Assembly: GCA_019218415.1 (NCBI GenBank)
Contig: JAHUUL010000003.1
Location: forward strand, 124,001 to 188,000
DNA: 64,000 bases
Direction: 5' to 3'
From: Dermabacteraceae bacterium TAE3-ERU27
GTDB lineage: Bacteria; Actinomycetota; Actinomycetes; Actinomycetales; Dermabacteraceae
Positions 24,712-33,225 of the stretch are shown one piece after another. The notes beneath the pieces were generated by a model. It saw nothing but the letters and a program-made list of their open reading frames with translations. It did not search any database and was not told the DNA's origin. A program made the translations under genes and the position numbers. Every line of letters begins with the position of its first letter. Within the stretch, counting starts at the first letter, position 1.

Positions 24712-25391
24712 CAGAAACCGGTATGGACCGCCCGCTCAGGTTGGTACTGATAGACGACGACTCCCTGGTGCGCGCCGGGCTGTCCATGATCCTGGATGCC
24801 GACCCCGAAATCGACATCGTGGGAGAGGCGGGCGACGGCAGCGAGGCTGTGCAGACCGTGCAGGCACACAGGCCCGACGTGGTGTTGATGGACGTGCGCA
24901 TGCCCCGCATGAACGGCATCGCCGCCACCCAGCAGCTCGGAGAGCTGCCGAACCCGCCCGCAGTCATCATGCTGACCACGTTCGACATGGACGAATACGT
25001 GTTTTCCGCGCTCCAGGCCGGGGCCGTCGGATTCCTGCTGAAAGACACCCCGCCGCGCGACCTGATCGCAGCCGTCAAGGTGGTGGCGCGCGGCGACGCG
25101 ATGCTTTCCCCCGCCGTCACCCGGCGCATGCTTAGCCACTTCACCGACGCCACCCCGGCGTCCGGGAACGACGCCCACCACGATCTGATCTGCCAGCTCA
25201 CGGACAGGGAACGGGAAGTGCTCGGCTGCGTCGCGGCGGGGCTTTCCAACGCCCAGATCGGCGGCAAACTCTTCATGAGCGAAGCTACCGTGAAAGCACA
25301 CGTGTCCAAGATCTTCGCGAAACTGGACTGCACAAACCGCGTGCAGATCGCGATCATCGCCCACGAAGCCGGCCTGACCGCAGACGAATAG
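24690..25391 (+). CDS. Response regulator, NarL/FixJ family
   Basis: 233 residues. Receiver domain (15-135) with IDDDS acidic pocket and Asp-68 in VLMDVRMP; LuxR-type helix-turn-helix (about 165-228) with LTDREREVLGCVAAGLSNAQ. Start GTG 24690 overlaps the kinase gene; ATG 24723 would remove eleven poorly conserved residues. Partner of the kinase at 23482. Its targets are unknown; the divergent lipoprotein gene at 23373 is one candidate by position. Confidence 0.92.
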   Translation: MADAAAVAETGMDRPLRLVLIDDDSLVRAGLSMILDADPEIDIVGEAGDGSEAVQTVQAHRPDVVLMDVRMPRMNGIAATQQLGELPNPPAVIMLTTFDMDEYVFSALQAGAVGFLLKDTPPRDLIAAVKVVARGDAMLSPAVTRRMLSHFTDATPASGNDAHHDLICQLTDREREVLGCVAAGLSNAQIGGKLFMSEATVKAHVSKIFAKLDCTNRVQIAIIAHEAGLTADE

Positions 25392-25410
25392 CCGCCGGGC
25401 GGGGCGGGAA

Positions 25411-25977
25411 TCAGGAACCGGGATGCGCCGCCCGGTAGGCCGCATCCTCCCGCTCCAGCAGCGCCGTCTTGATCGCACTGCCGTAACGGAAACCGCCCAG
25501 CGCGCCGCCCGTGGCGGTGACCCGATGGCAGGGAATGAACAGCGGCAGCGCATTACGGGCGCAGGCATTCGCCGCCGCCCGGTACGCGCGCGGGTTACCA
25601 GCGAGCGCGGCCAACTGCGCGTAACTGACCGTATCGCCGGGAGCGATATCGGCAAGGCGCTGCCAGGCGCGCCCGGTGAAATCGCCGCCGGGCTGCTTTA
25701 GCGGCACCTCCCTCAGCGCGGGGGAGAGGGGATCGGCGTAATAACTGGCGACTGCCTCGGCCGCCTGCCGGAGAGCCTCAGCGGTGGAGGAAACCTCTTC
25801 CCCGCAGGGGGCGAGCAGGCTCGCGTGGACGCGGCGCAGCAGCTGCGTCGGCCCCTCACCCCAACCGCAGGAAACCAGCGCACCGTGCGCCGCCAGCAGC
25901 GCGAAAGGGCCGTGCGGCGTGCTCACTTCGGTGAAAAGGAAACCGTCCGGCAGGTGAACGGGGGAGAAGCTTGGCAT
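25411..25977 (-). CDS. ogt: Methylated-DNA--protein-cysteine methyltransferase
   Basis: 188 residues. The C-terminal domain has the active-site motif IPCHRVTATGGALGGFRYG with acceptor Cys near 148, and the Arg-finger region YRAAANACARN. The enzyme transfers the methyl group from O6-methylguanine (or O4-methylthymine) to its own cysteine, a suicide repair reaction. The N-terminal domain is the usual poorly conserved one. It is convergent with the response regulator 20 bp away. Confidence 0.93.
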   Translation of the reverse strand: MPSFSPVHLPDGFLFTEVSTPHGPFALLAAHGALVSCGWGEGPTQLLRRVHASLLAPCGEEVSSTAEALRQAAEAVASYYADPLSPALREVPLKQPGGDFTGRAWQRLADIAPGDTVSYAQLAALAGNPRAYRAAANACARNALPLFIPCHRVTATGGALGGFRYGSAIKTALLEREDAAYRAAHPGS

Positions 25978-26061
25978 GAAGCAACTCTAACGTGCGAACT
26001 GCATCACTTGCCGCCCCTCGTTTTGGCGAGCGGCAGCCAATATGGGTACTATTGACGTGTT

Positions 26062-26134
26062 GCCCCCATCGTCTAGCGGCCTAGGACGCCGGCCTTTCAC
26101 GCCGGTAGCACGGGTTCGAATCCCGTTGGGGGTA
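26062..26134 (+). tRNA. tRNA-Glu (anticodon TTC)
   Basis: Acceptor GCCCCCA/TGGGGGT, D-arm TCGTCTAGCGGCCTAGGA, anticodon stem CCGGC/GCCGG with loop CTTTCAC (anticodon TTC), T-arm CGGGTTCGAATCCCG, discriminator A. CCA is not encoded. Confidence 0.95.
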
Positions 26135-26143
26135 CTAGAGAAG

Positions 26144-26171
26144 CCACGGTCCACGCCGTGGTTTTTCTTTT
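26144..26171 (+). terminator. Terminator of tRNA-Glu
   Basis: CCACGG-TCCACG-CCGTGG stem-loop followed by TTTTTCTTTT, starting ten bases after the tRNA. Confidence 0.85.
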
Positions 26172-26362
26172 GCCCTTTTGTGGTTTTCCGCTCCGAAGCG
26201 AGGCGGCCGATACGGTGATGTGCGGTCGCTGCATGGCGCTGGAGTTGCCCGGTGTTGGTCTAATGCGTGCCCCGGTATGCCTAGGTCCAGATCTGCCCGC
26301 CCTATTGGTTTGTTTTGGTGCGTCTTAGGCCGGGGCCGCCCCCCTAAACGGACCTGCTCATT

Positions 26363-26493
26363 ACGTTTGGGTGCACTTTTGGCTGTTTCCCGGCCTTGCT
26401 GACGCTCAGGTGCACTAACTGCTGCTAAAACCCGGTTTAACCATCACTTAGTGCACCCGAACGTAACCCCTAACCAAAAGTGCACCCAAACGT
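26363..26493. repeat. Three copies of a 14-bp GTGCACCC[G/A]AACGT element in an otherwise empty 540-bp gap
   Basis: The element occurs inverted at 26363-26376 and direct at 26451-26464 and 26480-26493. The outer pair extends to a perfect 20-bp inverted repeat (26363-26382 with 26474-26493). A partial GTGCACT copy lies near 26410. The 26172-26713 gap shows no convincing gene; the several short frames there lack ribosome sites and family features. The repeat could be a repetitive extragenic element or a protein-binding array. Confidence 0.6.
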
Positions 26494-26713
26494 CCGTGAG
26501 GGAGGGAAAAGGAGGGGGCAGCACGGGGGATGTAGGAAATGAGGAAGGACGCGGGAGAAGCGGGGCAAAACAAGACGGCGCCGGGAGCCAAACTCTCTAC
26601 CGACGCCGTCAAGGCATTCACGGGAGCACCAGAGCGCAAACGGCCCGCAAGAAACTCCCGAAGAATAATCGCGGCCTCCCCGGCTGTGTGGGGACCGAGG
26701 AGACCGCGAAGTT

Positions 26714-27400
26714 TTAGTTGGCCAGCGCCTCCCGGAACCAGCCGGTGATGCTGGTCGGGTGCGTAATGCCGGTGCCGACCACGACGGCGAATGCGCCCGT
26801 ATCGGCGGCGGCGCGCGCCTGTACCGGGGTATGAATCCGGCCCTCGGCAACCACGGCCCGCCCCGGTAGCTTCTCCACCAGGGTGGTCAACAGCTCCAGG
26901 TCGGGGCCGACCGTCTTTTCCCGCGCCCCCGTGTAACCGGCCAGGGTCGTGCCGATGATGTCGGCACCGGCCTCGGCAGCAGCCAGGGCAGAATCCACGC
27001 TGTCACAGTCGGCCATAATCGCCGCGTCGGAAATCTCCCGCACACGGCGCACCGTCTCCGCGAAAGTCAGGCCGTCCGGGCGCTCCCGCAGCGTGCCGTC
27101 CAGCGCCAGAATGTCGGCTCCGGCCTCCAGCACGGCCTTGCAGTGTTCGAAGGTGGGGGTGATGAACACGCCCTCCTTGCCGTCCTTCCAGATACCGATA
27201 ACCGGCACCTTCACGGCGGCCTTCACCTGGCGAATATCCTCCAGGCCCTGTGCCCGGACGGCGGAAGCGCCGCCGATCTCCACGGCCGCCGCGATCTGCG
27301 CCATCGTGCGGGGATCGCGCATCGGTTCGCCGGGGTACGCCTGGCAGGAAACAATCAGGGTGTCCTTTAACGGGGCCACCAGCGGGTGAATAGCAGTCAT
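26714..27400 (-). CDS. nanE: N-acetylmannosamine-6-phosphate 2-epimerase
   Basis: 228 residues, a TIM barrel of the NanE family. Conserved motifs: LIVSCQAYPGEPM, ASAVRAQG, VPVIGIWKDG (catalytic Lys region), FITPTF, DILALDGTLRERPDG, MADCDS, IGTTLAGYT and VVAEGRIHTP. It converts ManNAc-6-P to GlcNAc-6-P, the last dedicated step of sialic acid breakdown. Its ATG shares a base with the nanK stop, so it is coupled to nanK. An imperfect GC-rich hairpin at about 26668-26708 may end the operon. No nagA or nagB lies in the window, so GlcNAc-6-P must be handled elsewhere. Confidence 0.95.
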   Translation of the reverse strand: MTAIHPLVAPLKDTLIVSCQAYPGEPMRDPRTMAQIAAAVEIGGASAVRAQGLEDIRQVKAAVKVPVIGIWKDGKEGVFITPTFEHCKAVLEAGADILALDGTLRERPDGLTFAETVRRVREISDAAIMADCDSVDSALAAAEAGADIIGTTLAGYTGAREKTVGPDLELLTTLVEKLPGRAVVAEGRIHTPVQARAAADTGAFAVVVGTGITHPTSITGWFREALAN

Positions 27401-28326
27401 TAGATATCCTTCCCAGCCCAGGCGGCGGCACCCAACAGGGCGGCCTCCACCCCGGCGGTAGCGTCAAGCACGGGGGTGTTCATCACTACGTCCATGGCGT
27501 CGTATTCGATCCCGTCCAGAACCGCCGTGCGCCACAGGTTGCCGATCTGCGCCACCCCGCCGGTGAGGGTAACCACCGCCGGGTCGATCACGTTCAGCAG
27601 CCCGCCGATCACGCGGCCGGTCGCGAACCCCGCCAGGCGCAGCACCTCGGCGGCGAGCCGTTCGCCGTCGCGGGCACGGGCCGCCACCTCCTTGGTGTCC
27701 ACCGCCTGCCCGCCACGGCGGGTGTAGAGCGCGTGAATACCGGGACCGGAAGCCAGCCCCTCCAGGTGGCCGGTGCGGCCGCAGGAACAGAGCACGCCCT
27801 CCGCCTCCGGCACGGCAATGTGGCCGACGTGCCCGGCGGCGTGAGAGAAACCGGTGAAGGGCTGCCCGTCGATCACGATGGCGCCGCCGATGCCGGTCCC
27901 GACAGCCACCATCAGCATGGAGGAATGGCCGTTACCGGCGCCGTACAGGGCCTCTCCCAAACCGTGCGCATGCACGTCATTCAGGGCGCGTGCGGGGAGC
28001 GAAAACTCTCCCGCGAAAGCGGCGGCCAGTTCGGTCCCCGGCCAGCCCGGCAGGGCGTCGGTGGCGTGGGTGACGAGGCCCCGCTGCGGGTCGATCACCC
28101 CGGCAGAGGCGATACCGACACCGGCCACGGTATCCGCGTCGCCGCCCCACTCCGTGAGCGTCCGCCGAGTCAGCGCCAGGGAAGCGACCAGCACGGAGTT
28201 GGCCCCCTCCCTGGCGGGGGTGGGCTGGCTGGCGCTGTGCAGTACGCGTGCGTCCCGACCTTGCAGCTCAACCACCGCAGCGGTGGTCTTGGTGCCGCCC
28301 AGGTCTAAAGCCAGAAAACGTTGCAT
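27400..28326 (-). CDS. nanK: N-acetylmannosamine kinase (ROK family)
   Basis: 308 residues. ATP-binding motif LALDLGGTKTT at the N-terminus and the ROK region VAVGTGIGGAIVIDG. The ROK zinc motif reads CSCGRTGHLEG; the third Cys of the usual CxCGxxGCxE is His here. The enzyme phosphorylates ManNAc released by NanA. Position between nanA and nanE makes ManNAc the best substrate. The gap to nanA is 10 bp and it abuts nanE. ROK sequence alone would not exclude glucokinase activity. Confidence 0.9.
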   Translation of the reverse strand: MQRFLALDLGGTKTTAAVVELQGRDARVLHSASQPTPAREGANSVLVASLALTRRTLTEWGGDADTVAGVGIASAGVIDPQRGLVTHATDALPGWPGTELAAAFAGEFSLPARALNDVHAHGLGEALYGAGNGHSSMLMVAVGTGIGGAIVIDGQPFTGFSHAAGHVGHIAVPEAEGVLCSCGRTGHLEGLASGPGIHALYTRRGGQAVDTKEVAARARDGERLAAEVLRLAGFATGRVIGGLLNVIDPAVVTLTGGVAQIGNLWRTAVLDGIEYDAMDVVMNTPVLDATAGVEAALLGAAAWAGKDI

Positions 28327-28336
28327 GGGGCGAGCC

Positions 28337-29254
28337 TTAGATCAGCCCGGCCTCTTCGACCAGGGCACGAATGCGCGCCACCGAATCGCCCTCGATCGGG
28401 CTCATCGGGGTGGACATCGTGTTGGTCGAGAACACGCCCATTTCGCGCAGCGCGGTCTTGAAGGCACCCACGCCAGCGGCGGGGCCGACCTTGCCGACCG
28501 GCTGGAAGACGATCTCGAACAGGCGGGCCAGACGATCCTGCTCCGACTGCACGGTTGCCCAGTCGCCCGCCATGGCGGCCTTGTGCATACGCACGTAGCC
28601 CGCGGGATCGACGTTACCGAGGCCGGGAACGCAGCCGTCGGCACCTGCCAGGTAGGCACCGTCCACTACCACCTCGTGCCCGGTCAGCAGCGACATCGGG
28701 GAACCGTTCGCGCGGTTCATCGCGGCCAGGCGGCGGAACGAAACGTCGTCACCGGAAGAATCCTTCACACCGGCCAGCACGCCCTCCGCGCCCAGCTGCG
28801 CGAGCAGGGCAGGGGCGACCTTGACGTGTACGCAAACCGGAATGTCGTAGGCGTACAGCGGCAGTTCGGTGGCGGCGGCCACGGTGCGGAAGTGACGTTC
28901 GATCTCCTCCGGGCCGGTGATCGCATAGAACGGGGCGGTGGCAACCACGCCGTCCACGCCGACGCGCTCGGCGTCGCGCACGTGAGAGATGACGCGATCG
29001 GTTTGGGTATCGATCACGCCCGCGATGACGGGAACCTGGCCGGCGACCAGGCCGGTGACCGTCTCCAGCACTTCGCGGCGGCGCTCATCGGTGAAGAACG
29101 CGACCTCGCTGGAGGAACCGAGGGCAAAGATGCCGTCCACACCGGCGTTAACCAGGTGTGCTACCAGCTTTTCGAGCGAGGGGCGGTCAACCTGGCCGTC
29201 AGCGGTGAGGGGGGTGAGGAGCGGCGGCACAACGCCGCGCAACGGGGTAGCCAT
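28337..29254 (-). CDS. nanA: N-acetylneuraminate lyase (DHDPS/NAL family)
   Basis: 305 residues, the normal length for the family. The carboxylate-binding motif GSSSE lies at 46-50, the Tyr of YAYDIP at 136 and the Schiff-base Lys at 164 in AGVKDSSGD. The reaction cleaves Neu5Ac to ManNAc and pyruvate. DapA (dihydrodipicolinate synthase) shares the fold, but the operon with nanK and nanE and the sialic acid importer settle the assignment. It is 33 bp downstream of the importer ATPase gene, so it is probably co-transcribed with it. Confidence 0.92.
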   Translation of the reverse strand: MATPLRGVVPPLLTPLTADGQVDRPSLEKLVAHLVNAGVDGIFALGSSSEVAFFTDERRREVLETVTGLVAGQVPVIAGVIDTQTDRVISHVRDAERVGVDGVVATAPFYAITGPEEIERHFRTVAAATELPLYAYDIPVCVHVKVAPALLAQLGAEGVLAGVKDSSGDDVSFRRLAAMNRANGSPMSLLTGHEVVVDGAYLAGADGCVPGLGNVDPAGYVRMHKAAMAGDWATVQSEQDRLARLFEIVFQPVGKVGPAAGVGAFKTALREMGVFSTNTMSTPMSPIEGDSVARIRALVEEAGLI

Positions 29255-29287
29255 GACAAACCTTTCGTTACGGCAAAGAAATGTGTT

Positions 29288-30088
29288 TTAGAGAAGGGAC
29301 GGAGTAGCGGAGAGAAGAGTGCGTGTGTACTCGTCCTTCGGATTGGCGAAGATTTCCTCAGCGCTGCCGGTTTCCACAATACGACCGCTGTTCATCACCG
29401 CGATACGGTCCGATACGTAACGCACCGTGTTGATGTCGTGAGAGATGAACACCAGGCCGAGGCCCAGGGTCGCTTTGAGGTCTGTGAGCAGGTTAAGCAC
29501 CTGCGCGCGCACCGATACGTCCAGCGCGCTAGTCGGTTCGTCGGCCACGATGATGTCCGGATCGAGCACCAGGGAACGGGCGATGGCCACGCGCTGACGC
29601 TGACCGCCGGAGATCTGACGGGGCAGAACGTCCAGGGCCGACTGGGGCAGACCCACCATGTGCAGCAGATCGCGCACCTTTTCGAGTCGTTCCTTCGGGG
29701 AACCGATACCGTGCACCCGGAGCGGATCGATCAGCTGATCGCGCACCACCATGCGGGGGTTAAGCGCGGTGGCCGGGTCCTGGAACACCACCGACACGGA
29801 GCGCCCCAGCACCTTACGGGCCGAACGGGACGAACCGAGCGGTTCGCCCTTGAAGAACACCTTGCCTTCGGTGGGCTTTTGCAGGCCGACCATGACGCGG
29901 GCCAGGGTGGACTTGCCGCAGCCGGACTCGCCTACGATGCCGACCACCTCGCCGCGCGAGACGGTGAAGTTAACGCCGTTCACCGCGCGGATCGTGTCGG
30001 GCTTCAGCAGCTTCCCGGTGCGCAGCCGGTGCACAACGTGAATGTCGCGCAGGTCAAGAACCGGAACGTCAGTCTGGTTAGTCATCAC
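29288..30088 (-). CDS. Sialic acid ABC importer, second ATPase (DppF/OppF type)
   Basis: 266 residues. Walker A GESGCGKST, signature ISGGQRQRVAIARSL, Walker B IIVADEPTSALD, switch His in FISHD. It has the N-terminal VHRLRTG region typical of OppF but is shorter than usual at the C-terminus. It overlaps the upstream permease-ATPase fusion by four bases. Sequence fits dipeptide/nickel importers; the sialic acid role comes from its position between nan genes and the similarity of this arrangement to the Sat and Sia-type importers of other bacteria. Confidence 0.88.
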   Translation of the reverse strand: MMTNQTDVPVLDLRDIHVVHRLRTGKLLKPDTIRAVNGVNFTVSRGEVVGIVGESGCGKSTLARVMVGLQKPTEGKVFFKGEPLGSSRSARKVLGRSVSVVFQDPATALNPRMVVRDQLIDPLRVHGIGSPKERLEKVRDLLHMVGLPQSALDVLPRQISGGQRQRVAIARSLVLDPDIIVADEPTSALDVSVRAQVLNLLTDLKATLGLGLVFISHDINTVRYVSDRIAVMNSGRIVETGSAEEIFANPKDEYTRTLLSATPSLL

Positions 30089-32154
30089 TTCGCTCCTTCG
30101 GATGCGCTGAGGGGCGCGGGCACGGAATCCGTGGTGGTCGCGACTACATGGTTGGTGCCCGCGATCGGGCGCAGCACCGGCTTCACGTCGGCACCGACTC
30201 CCTGATTAACCGAACGCGGGGCGAAACGGTCACCCTTCACGAACTCGCGCGGGGACGGAACGGTGCCCTGCACCTGGTGCAGGCGGGAGGCACCCGACTC
30301 GATGGAGAGAACCGAACCGAGCAGGCCGCGAGTGTACTCGTGGCGCGGATCGGTCAGCAGTTCCTTCGTGTCGGCCTGCTCCACCACCTGGCCCGCGTAC
30401 ATCACGGTGATGCGGTGCGCGAGCTGCGCCACCAGGGCGAGGTCGTGGCTGACGAACACCATTGCGAAGCCTAGCTCCTCGCGCAGCTTGTTCAGGAGGT
30501 CAACCACCTGCTTCTGCACGGTCACATCGAGCGCGGTGGTCGGCTCGTCCGCGATCACCAGGCGCGGATTGCGGGTCAGCGCCATAGCGATCAGCACGCG
30601 CTGACGCTGGCCGCCCGAAAGCTCGTGCGGGTACGAGTTCAGCATGCGCTTGGGGTCCAGACCCACCAGCTCCATCAGTTCCTCCGCGCTGCGGGTGCCG
30701 CCGCGGTTGATGAGCTGCTGCAACTGGGTGCGGATCAGCATGGACGGGTTCAGGGAGCTGAGCGCGTCCTGGTAAACCATCGCCATGTCGTGACCGCGCA
30801 GGGCGTTGCGTTCCTTCGGCCCCATCTCCAGCAGGTTCTTGCCGTCGAACAGGATCTCGCCGGTGATGCGCGCCGTCTTGGGCAGCAGGCCCATCACGGC
30901 CATCGAGGTGATCGACTTACCGCAGCCGGATTCGCCAACCAGGCCCATCGTCTCGCCCTCGCGGACGGTGAAGGAAACGTTATCGACGATGTTCACGTCG
31001 CCGTGCGCGGCGGGGAATGCGATGCTCAGGTTCTTCACCTCGAGCAGCGGCTTAGCTTCCTTGTTCTCCAGCACCAGGCGATCGTTGCGGGCCGACTCGT
31101 TAACGTGCAGCCGGTTCAGCGACTCGTTGAGCAGGCGCTGCGCGGTGGCCTGGTCGGTCTGGCCGAGGATGGCGCTCTTAGCGGCGCGATCCTTCTGCTC
31201 GGCCAGGGCCTTTTCGTCGGCCTCCACATCAACGCCGCGGCGGATCGCCGGGCTGGCCAGGGCGTCGGTCAGGCCCTCGGAGAGGACGTTCAGCGAAAGC
31301 ACCGTCAGCAGGATCATCAGGCCCGGGAAGAAGGTCGGCCACCAGTCGCCCGCAAGCAGCAGCTGCTTGCCCTCAGCAAGAATGTTGCCCCAGGACGGGT
31401 TCGGCGGCTTCACACCGGCGTTGATGAAGGACAGCGAGGCTTCGAACACGATTGCGTCGGCCACCAGCACGGTAGCGAACACCATGATCGGGGCCATGCA
31501 GTTACGGGCCACGTGCTTAATCAGGATCCAGGTGGTAGAGGCACCCATCACGCGGGAAGCCGACACGTAATCCTCGCCGAACTGGGCGAGCACGTTAGCG
31601 CGGATCACGCGGGAAAGCTGCGGCACGTACAGGAAGCCGATCGCGAAGATGATGACCGGCAGGGAGGTGCCGAACACCGCGACGAACACGGCGGCCAGGG
31701 CGATGCCGGGGAACGACATGATGATGTCGAGCACGCGCATCAGCACCTCGGAGGCCCACTTGTGCGCGGTGGCGGCGAACGAGCCGAGGACCGCTGCGAC
31801 GAACAGGGCGGCGCCGGTGGCGCAGAGGCCGATCAGCAGCGAGGAACGCGCACCGTAGAGCACGCGCGAGAAAACGTCGCGGCCGGTGGCGTCGGTGCCG
31901 AACCAGAAGGTGCCGTTCGGGGCGACGTCGGGGCGCGGGATGGCACCCTCGGGAAGTTTGCCGACAACGTTCGGATCGGTCGAAAGACCGGTGGCGAGCG
32001 GATCGAAACGGGCGATCAGCGGGGCGAAGATGGCCAGCAGGGCAACGAGCGCCAGAAAGCTGAGCGCAATCTTGGAAGCCATCGGCAGATTACGCAGGCC
32101 GGAAAGCGGTGCCCCCTGCACAGAGCCGAGGCGCGAAGAGAGTTTGCGTCGCAT
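30085..32154 (-). CDS. Sialic acid ABC importer, fused permease (DppC) and ATPase (DppD)
   Basis: 689 residues. The N-terminal DppC-type permease (about 25-300) has six membrane segments and an extracytoplasmic loop with FWFGTDATGRDVFSRVLYG; its EAA-like loop is ASRVMGASTTWILIKHV. A 70-residue charged linker precedes the ATPase (about 370-640): Walker A GESGCGKS, signature LSGGQRQRVLIAMAL, Walker B LVIADEPTTALD, and an oligopeptide-type C-terminal region. In the C-terminal motif usually written GCRFxxRC, both cysteines are replaced (GDRFAPRS). One chain thus supplies one permease and one nucleotide-binding domain. Confidence 0.92.
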   Translation of the reverse strand: MRRKLSSRLGSVQGAPLSGLRNLPMASKIALSFLALVALLAIFAPLIARFDPLATGLSTDPNVVGKLPEGAIPRPDVAPNGTFWFGTDATGRDVFSRVLYGARSSLLIGLCATGAALFVAAVLGSFAATAHKWASEVLMRVLDIIMSFPGIALAAVFVAVFGTSLPVIIFAIGFLYVPQLSRVIRANVLAQFGEDYVSASRVMGASTTWILIKHVARNCMAPIMVFATVLVADAIVFEASLSFINAGVKPPNPSWGNILAEGKQLLLAGDWWPTFFPGLMILLTVLSLNVLSEGLTDALASPAIRRGVDVEADEKALAEQKDRAAKSAILGQTDQATAQRLLNESLNRLHVNESARNDRLVLENKEAKPLLEVKNLSIAFPAAHGDVNIVDNVSFTVREGETMGLVGESGCGKSITSMAVMGLLPKTARITGEILFDGKNLLEMGPKERNALRGHDMAMVYQDALSSLNPSMLIRTQLQQLINRGGTRSAEELMELVGLDPKRMLNSYPHELSGGQRQRVLIAMALTRNPRLVIADEPTTALDVTVQKQVVDLLNKLREELGFAMVFVSHDLALVAQLAHRITVMYAGQVVEQADTKELLTDPRHEYTRGLLGSVLSIESGASRLHQVQGTVPSPREFVKGDRFAPRSVNQGVGADVKPVLRPIAGTNHVVATTTDSVPAPLSASEGAK

Positions 32155-32155
32155 A

Positions 32156-33121
32156 TCAGATGCTCCTGATCCGCGGATTGACGAGGACGTACAGCATGTC
32201 CACCACGATGTTCACCACGATGAAGGCAATCGCGACCGTGAGGGTCACGCCCTGCACCAGGAAGACGTCGTTACGGGTCACGCCGTCCAGGATGAGCTGG
32301 CCCATCGCCTGGATGTTGAAGATGATTTCGATGATGACCGCGCCACCCATTAGGTAGCCGACGCGCAGGCCAAGCACGGTGATCGGGGTGATGAGCGCGT
32401 TACGCAGCACGTTGCGAGCCACCACGATCGGGTAGGGGATGCCGGAGCCGATGGCGGTACGTACGTAGTCCTTATCCAGCTCCTCAACCATGGCGGTACG
32501 CACCACGCGGGTGAGGGAGCCTGCGACGGGGACGGCCAGGGCGAACGCGGGCAGGAAGATGTTGTTGGTGTAAACCGGCGGGTTCTCGAAGAAGGGAACC
32601 CAGTTCACGATCAGCGCCGGGAACATCTGCCAACCGCCGGGAACGGTGCCCAGCCACTGGATCAGCAGAATCGCCAGCCAGAAGGAGGGGGTCGCCAGCG
32701 CCGCGATGGAAACGATACGGATGGCCTGGTCAACCCAGGTATCGCGGTAGAGGGCGGCCAGCACGCCGAACACGAGCGCGAGCACCACGGCGATGATGAG
32801 GCCGATGAAGGTGAGCTGCAGCGTGATCGGGAACGCCTTGGCCACTACCTCCGTCACGGGGGTGTTACCGCTTGTCGTGCCCAGGTCTCCCTGCACCATC
32901 CCCGCAAGGAAGTGGCCGTAGCGGACGAGCAGCGGATCGTTGAGGCCGTTTGCATCTCGGTAGGCGTTTAGGGCTTCCTGGGATGCTGATTCACCCAGCG
33001 CGAGGCGCGCGGGATCGGCGGGAGAGAACGACATGACGACGAAAACGAGCAGCGTGACCCCAAGGATCATGATGGGGAGAGCAACTAGTCGCCTGCCAAT
33101 AAGCCGAAGCAGATTAGACAC
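32156..33121 (-). CDS. Sialic acid ABC importer permease (DppB type)
   Basis: 321 residues, six membrane segments, the first at 12-32. Conserved DppB features: GESASQEALNAYRDANGLND-like N-terminal periplasmic region, GNTPVTEVV, and the EAA loop RTAIGSGIPYPIVVARNVLRNAL near 230. It follows the binding-protein gene after a gap that holds a strong 12-bp hairpin, and precedes the fused permease-ATPase by one base. Together with that protein it forms the transmembrane channel. Confidence 0.9.
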   Translation of the reverse strand: MSNLLRLIGRRLVALPIMILGVTLLVFVVMSFSPADPARLALGESASQEALNAYRDANGLNDPLLVRYGHFLAGMVQGDLGTTSGNTPVTEVVAKAFPITLQLTFIGLIIAVVLALVFGVLAALYRDTWVDQAIRIVSIAALATPSFWLAILLIQWLGTVPGGWQMFPALIVNWVPFFENPPVYTNNIFLPAFALAVPVAGSLTRVVRTAMVEELDKDYVRTAIGSGIPYPIVVARNVLRNALITPITVLGLRVGYLMGGAVIIEIIFNIQAMGQLILDGVTRNDVFLVQGVTLTVAIAFIVVNIVVDMLYVLVNPRIRSI

Positions 33122-33183
33122 GAGGGCGTCTCCTTCTACAGGAGGTTGCGGTTAAACGGATAAAAAGCGCGTTAGGGGGGAGG

Positions 33184-33211
33184 GGCGGCACCGGGTATTC
33201 CCGGTGCCGCC
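33184..33211 (-). promoter_or_regulatory. Intercistronic stem-loop between binding protein and permease genes
   Basis: GGCGGCACCGGG pairs perfectly with CCCGGTGCCGCC across a four-base loop. There is no immediate T tract on the minus strand, so it probably protects the upstream mRNA and attenuates transcription, giving an excess of binding protein over permease. Confidence 0.7.
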
Positions 33212-33225
33212 TTCCTCGGCTTTGT

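Noticed and set aside
26178-26402. Short frames in the gap after tRNA-Glu
   Set aside because: No ribosome sites, no family similarity, and they contain the repeat elements.
26363-26493. CRISPR array
   Set aside because: Only three copies, of mixed orientation and uneven spacing; no cas genes in the window.
30625-32169. A 514-codon frame antisense to the fused permease-ATPase gene, and similar long frames at 21640-23127 and 33325-34830
   Set aside because: All mirror well-recognised proteins; their translations are Arg/His/Gln/Val-rich without domains.
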